64,000 nucleotides of DNA from assembly GCF_013114595.1 (NCBI RefSeq), contig NZ_VTXE01000026.1, positions 1-64,000 of the forward strand. The letters run 5' to 3'. Shown piece after piece: positions 62,689 to 64,000 of the stretch (positions within the stretch are counted from its first letter, which is position 1; each line of letters opens with the position of its first letter). A program made the translations under genes and the position numbers. The notes under the pieces were generated by a model that saw nothing but the letters and a program-made list of their open reading frames with translations, was not told where the DNA came from and ran no database searches. The DNA is from Vibrio sp. 99-8-1 (GTDB lineage Bacteria > Pseudomonadota > Gammaproteobacteria > Enterobacterales > Vibrionaceae).

Positions 62689-63128
62689 TTGGTTTATTAC
62701 AAACCGATGCTGATACCCCTTAACACTTCTTTTATGGCATACACTTGATAAATAGCCGAGAACTGCTCGTCGTCAGAGAATGACTCTGCCTCCCGCTAAA
62801 TCCTTTTATTTGAAATGACTTGGCTACTTGACTCTTGTTTACAAATAATTTTCTCCTCTTCGCCAAAAATCATCTAAGATTTCAACAGGGTATTTCTATA
62901 AATTAAATTTATGCACTAAAATGCTTATATTCTATATGAATATGTTTTCCACAGTGGTTGAGTCTGCTTTTTCTGCTCTGTGAATGAGCAGCTAGATTGG
63001 AATGTTCGGATAAACCGAAGTTATACTTCTAAACAATCGATTATTCCTGTCTTTGTATGAGTTATACACTGCGCGTTATTGGTTTTTACGAAATATATGC
63101 AAAAAATTATAATAATGAGGTAGGGATT
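62689..63128. promoter_or_regulatory. Long region upstream of nhaA
   Basis: 440 bp without a credible gene. It includes CAGAG-AATGA-CTCTG near 62776-62790, the TTGTTTACAAATA core shared with the DUF1289 upstream repeats (62835-62847), and TCGGATAAACCGA near 63007-63019. AT-rich throughout. It should hold the nhaA promoter and perhaps a structured leader. Confidence 0.4.
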
Positions 63129-64000
63129 ATGAATGACGTCATTCGTGATTTTTTTAAGATGGAATCCGCTGGTGGTATTTTATTAGTTATCACCGCAGCG
63201 ATAGCGATGATCATTGCGAACTCAGCCGCAGGCGAAGCTTACTATGCAGTGTTACATTCGTACTTTCTTGGGATGTCAATTTCACACTGGATAAACGACG
63301 GCCTAATGGCGGTGTTCTTCTTATTAATCGGTTTAGAAGTAAAAAGAGAGTTATTGGAAGGGGCGTTGAAATCAAGAGAAACGGCCATTTTCCCCGCGAT
63401 TGCAGCGGTAGGTGGCATGTTGGCTCCTGCGCTGATTTACGTGATGTTTAATATCAATGATAGTCAAGCTATCCAAGGTTGGGCTATTCCCGCCGCGACT
63501 GATATTGCTTTTGCTCTTGGTATCATGGCACTGCTTGGTTCTCGTGTTCCTGTTAGTTTAAAGGTCTTCCTATTGGCCTTAGCCATCATTGATGATTTGG
63601 GTGTTGTGGTGATTATTGCTCTGTTTTACAGCAGTGATCTTTCTACATTAGCACTGACGGTTGGTTTCATTATGACGGGAGTTCTGTTTATGATGAATGC
63701 CAAACATGTCACTAAATTGACTTGGTACTTATTAGCAGGATTTATTCTTTGGTTTGCAGTACTTAAGTCCGGTGTCCATGCAACGTTAGCAGGTGTTGTA
63801 CTAGGCTTTGCGATTCCTTTAGAAGGAAATGACAAAGAAGATTCGCCCCTTAAACATCTAGAACACGCATTACACCCTTATGTCGCTTTTGCTATTTTGC
63901 CTATCTTTGCCTTTGCAAATGCGGGGATATCATTAGAAGGGGTCTCTCTATCTGGACTAACGTCAATGTTACCTTTAGGGATTGCATTGGGGCTACTGAT
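63129..64000 (+). CDS. nhaA: Na+/H+ antiporter NhaA (truncated by window end)
   Basis: The first 290 residues of the NhaA antiporter, which exchanges two protons for one Na+ or Li+ across the inner membrane and supports growth in salt and at high p[21 protein letters not shown] opens the protein; [32 protein letters not shown] and [17 protein letters not shown] follow. Asp155 and Asp156 in the last block are the ion-binding pair (163/164 in E. coli). Four to five codons of upstream GAGGTAGGGATT supply the ribosome binding site. The frame runs open off the right edge. Typical length is about 385 residues, so roughly 95 are missing. Confidence 0.96.
   Translation, partial: MNDVIRDFFKMESAGGILLVITAAIAMIIANSAAGEAYYAVLHSYFLGMSISHWINDGLMAVFFLLIGLEVKRELLEGALKSRETAIFPAIAAVGGMLAPALIYVMFNINDSQAIQGWAIPAATDIAFALGIMALLGSRVPVSLKVFLLALAIIDDLGVVVIIALFYSSDLSTLALTVGFIMTGVLFMMNAKHVTKLTWYLLAGFILWFAVLKSGVHATLAGVVLGFAIPLEGNDKEDSPLKHLEHALHPYVAFAILPIFAFANAGISLEGVSLSGLTSMLPLGIALGLL

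Overview
The window looks like a chromosomal segment of a marine gamma-proteobacterium of the Vibrionaceae, most likely a Vibrio. The reasons are the dense set of c-di-GMP proteins, Vibrio-type small families (DUF2913, DUF3135, DUF4250, DUF1289), a TfoX/Sxy competence-type regulator, and the right-hand order rplY / two-component system / radD / rsuA / bcr ... nhaA, which from memory resembles Vibrio chromosome I. Base composition is even and gene density is high. No rRNA, tRNA, CRISPR array, prophage or complete insertion sequence was seen.

Layout. (1) 1-3000: small single-gene accessory units (DUF1330, thiamine-binding-like, Nudix, an unknown membrane protein, YgjV), two of them preceded by the same repeated intergenic element. 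(2) 3030-6530: an AcoR-type sigma-54 activator divergent from an AldB-type aldehyde dehydrogenase that has a well-spaced -24/-12 promoter. (3) 6880-10920: a TfoX-like gene with a CRP-type promoter and long leader, then the divergent ppsR/ppsA pair with a Cra-like site. (4) 11080-14200: a cobalamin-binding-type radical SAM protein and a periplasmic-sensor HD-GYP phosphodiesterase. (5) 14360-22000: fructokinase Mak, then a probable catabolic island: two-subunit CoA-transferase, two LysR regulators, a TAXI-type TRAP binding protein, a beta-keto acid cleavage enzyme (BKACE) and a class III aminotransferase. (6) 22280-27480: tandem paralogous two-Cache/GGDEF/EAL proteins. (7) 27520-31920: YgiQ and small conserved genes. 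(8) 32010-37030: agmatine deiminase pathway (aguA, antiporter, TetR regulator, putrescine carbamoyltransferase). (9) 37240-46100: REC-EAL-HPt, an HTH/possible-GNAT protein, GGDEF-EAL, an EamA exporter with an Lrp regulator, PAS-GGDEF and EAL-HDOD. (10) 46250-64000: rplY, a glycosyltransferase, a PhoPQ-type two-component system, radD, rsuA, Bcr-type efflux, DUF2913, DUF3135, a YbjT-type protein, MATE efflux, a three-gene ABC/lipocalin-like operon and the 5' part of nhaA.

How the parts work together. The BKACE island can be read as a pathway: uptake, transamination to a beta-keto acid, acetyl-CoA-dependent cleavage to acetoacetate plus an acyl-CoA, and activation of acetoacetate by the CoA-transferase. 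This is the most promising candidate for an uncharacterised system here; its substrate is unknown. The agmatine genes form a catabolic set with antiport of agmatine and putrescine. Seven c-di-GMP enzymes lie in the window, covering synthesis, EAL and HD-GYP hydrolysis and several sensory inputs. Several repeat families were found by eye: a 105-bp repeat present twice at about 96% identity, a palindromic family at gene 3' ends, a 197-bp MITE-like element, and two tandem repeat arrays flanking the DUF1289 gene.
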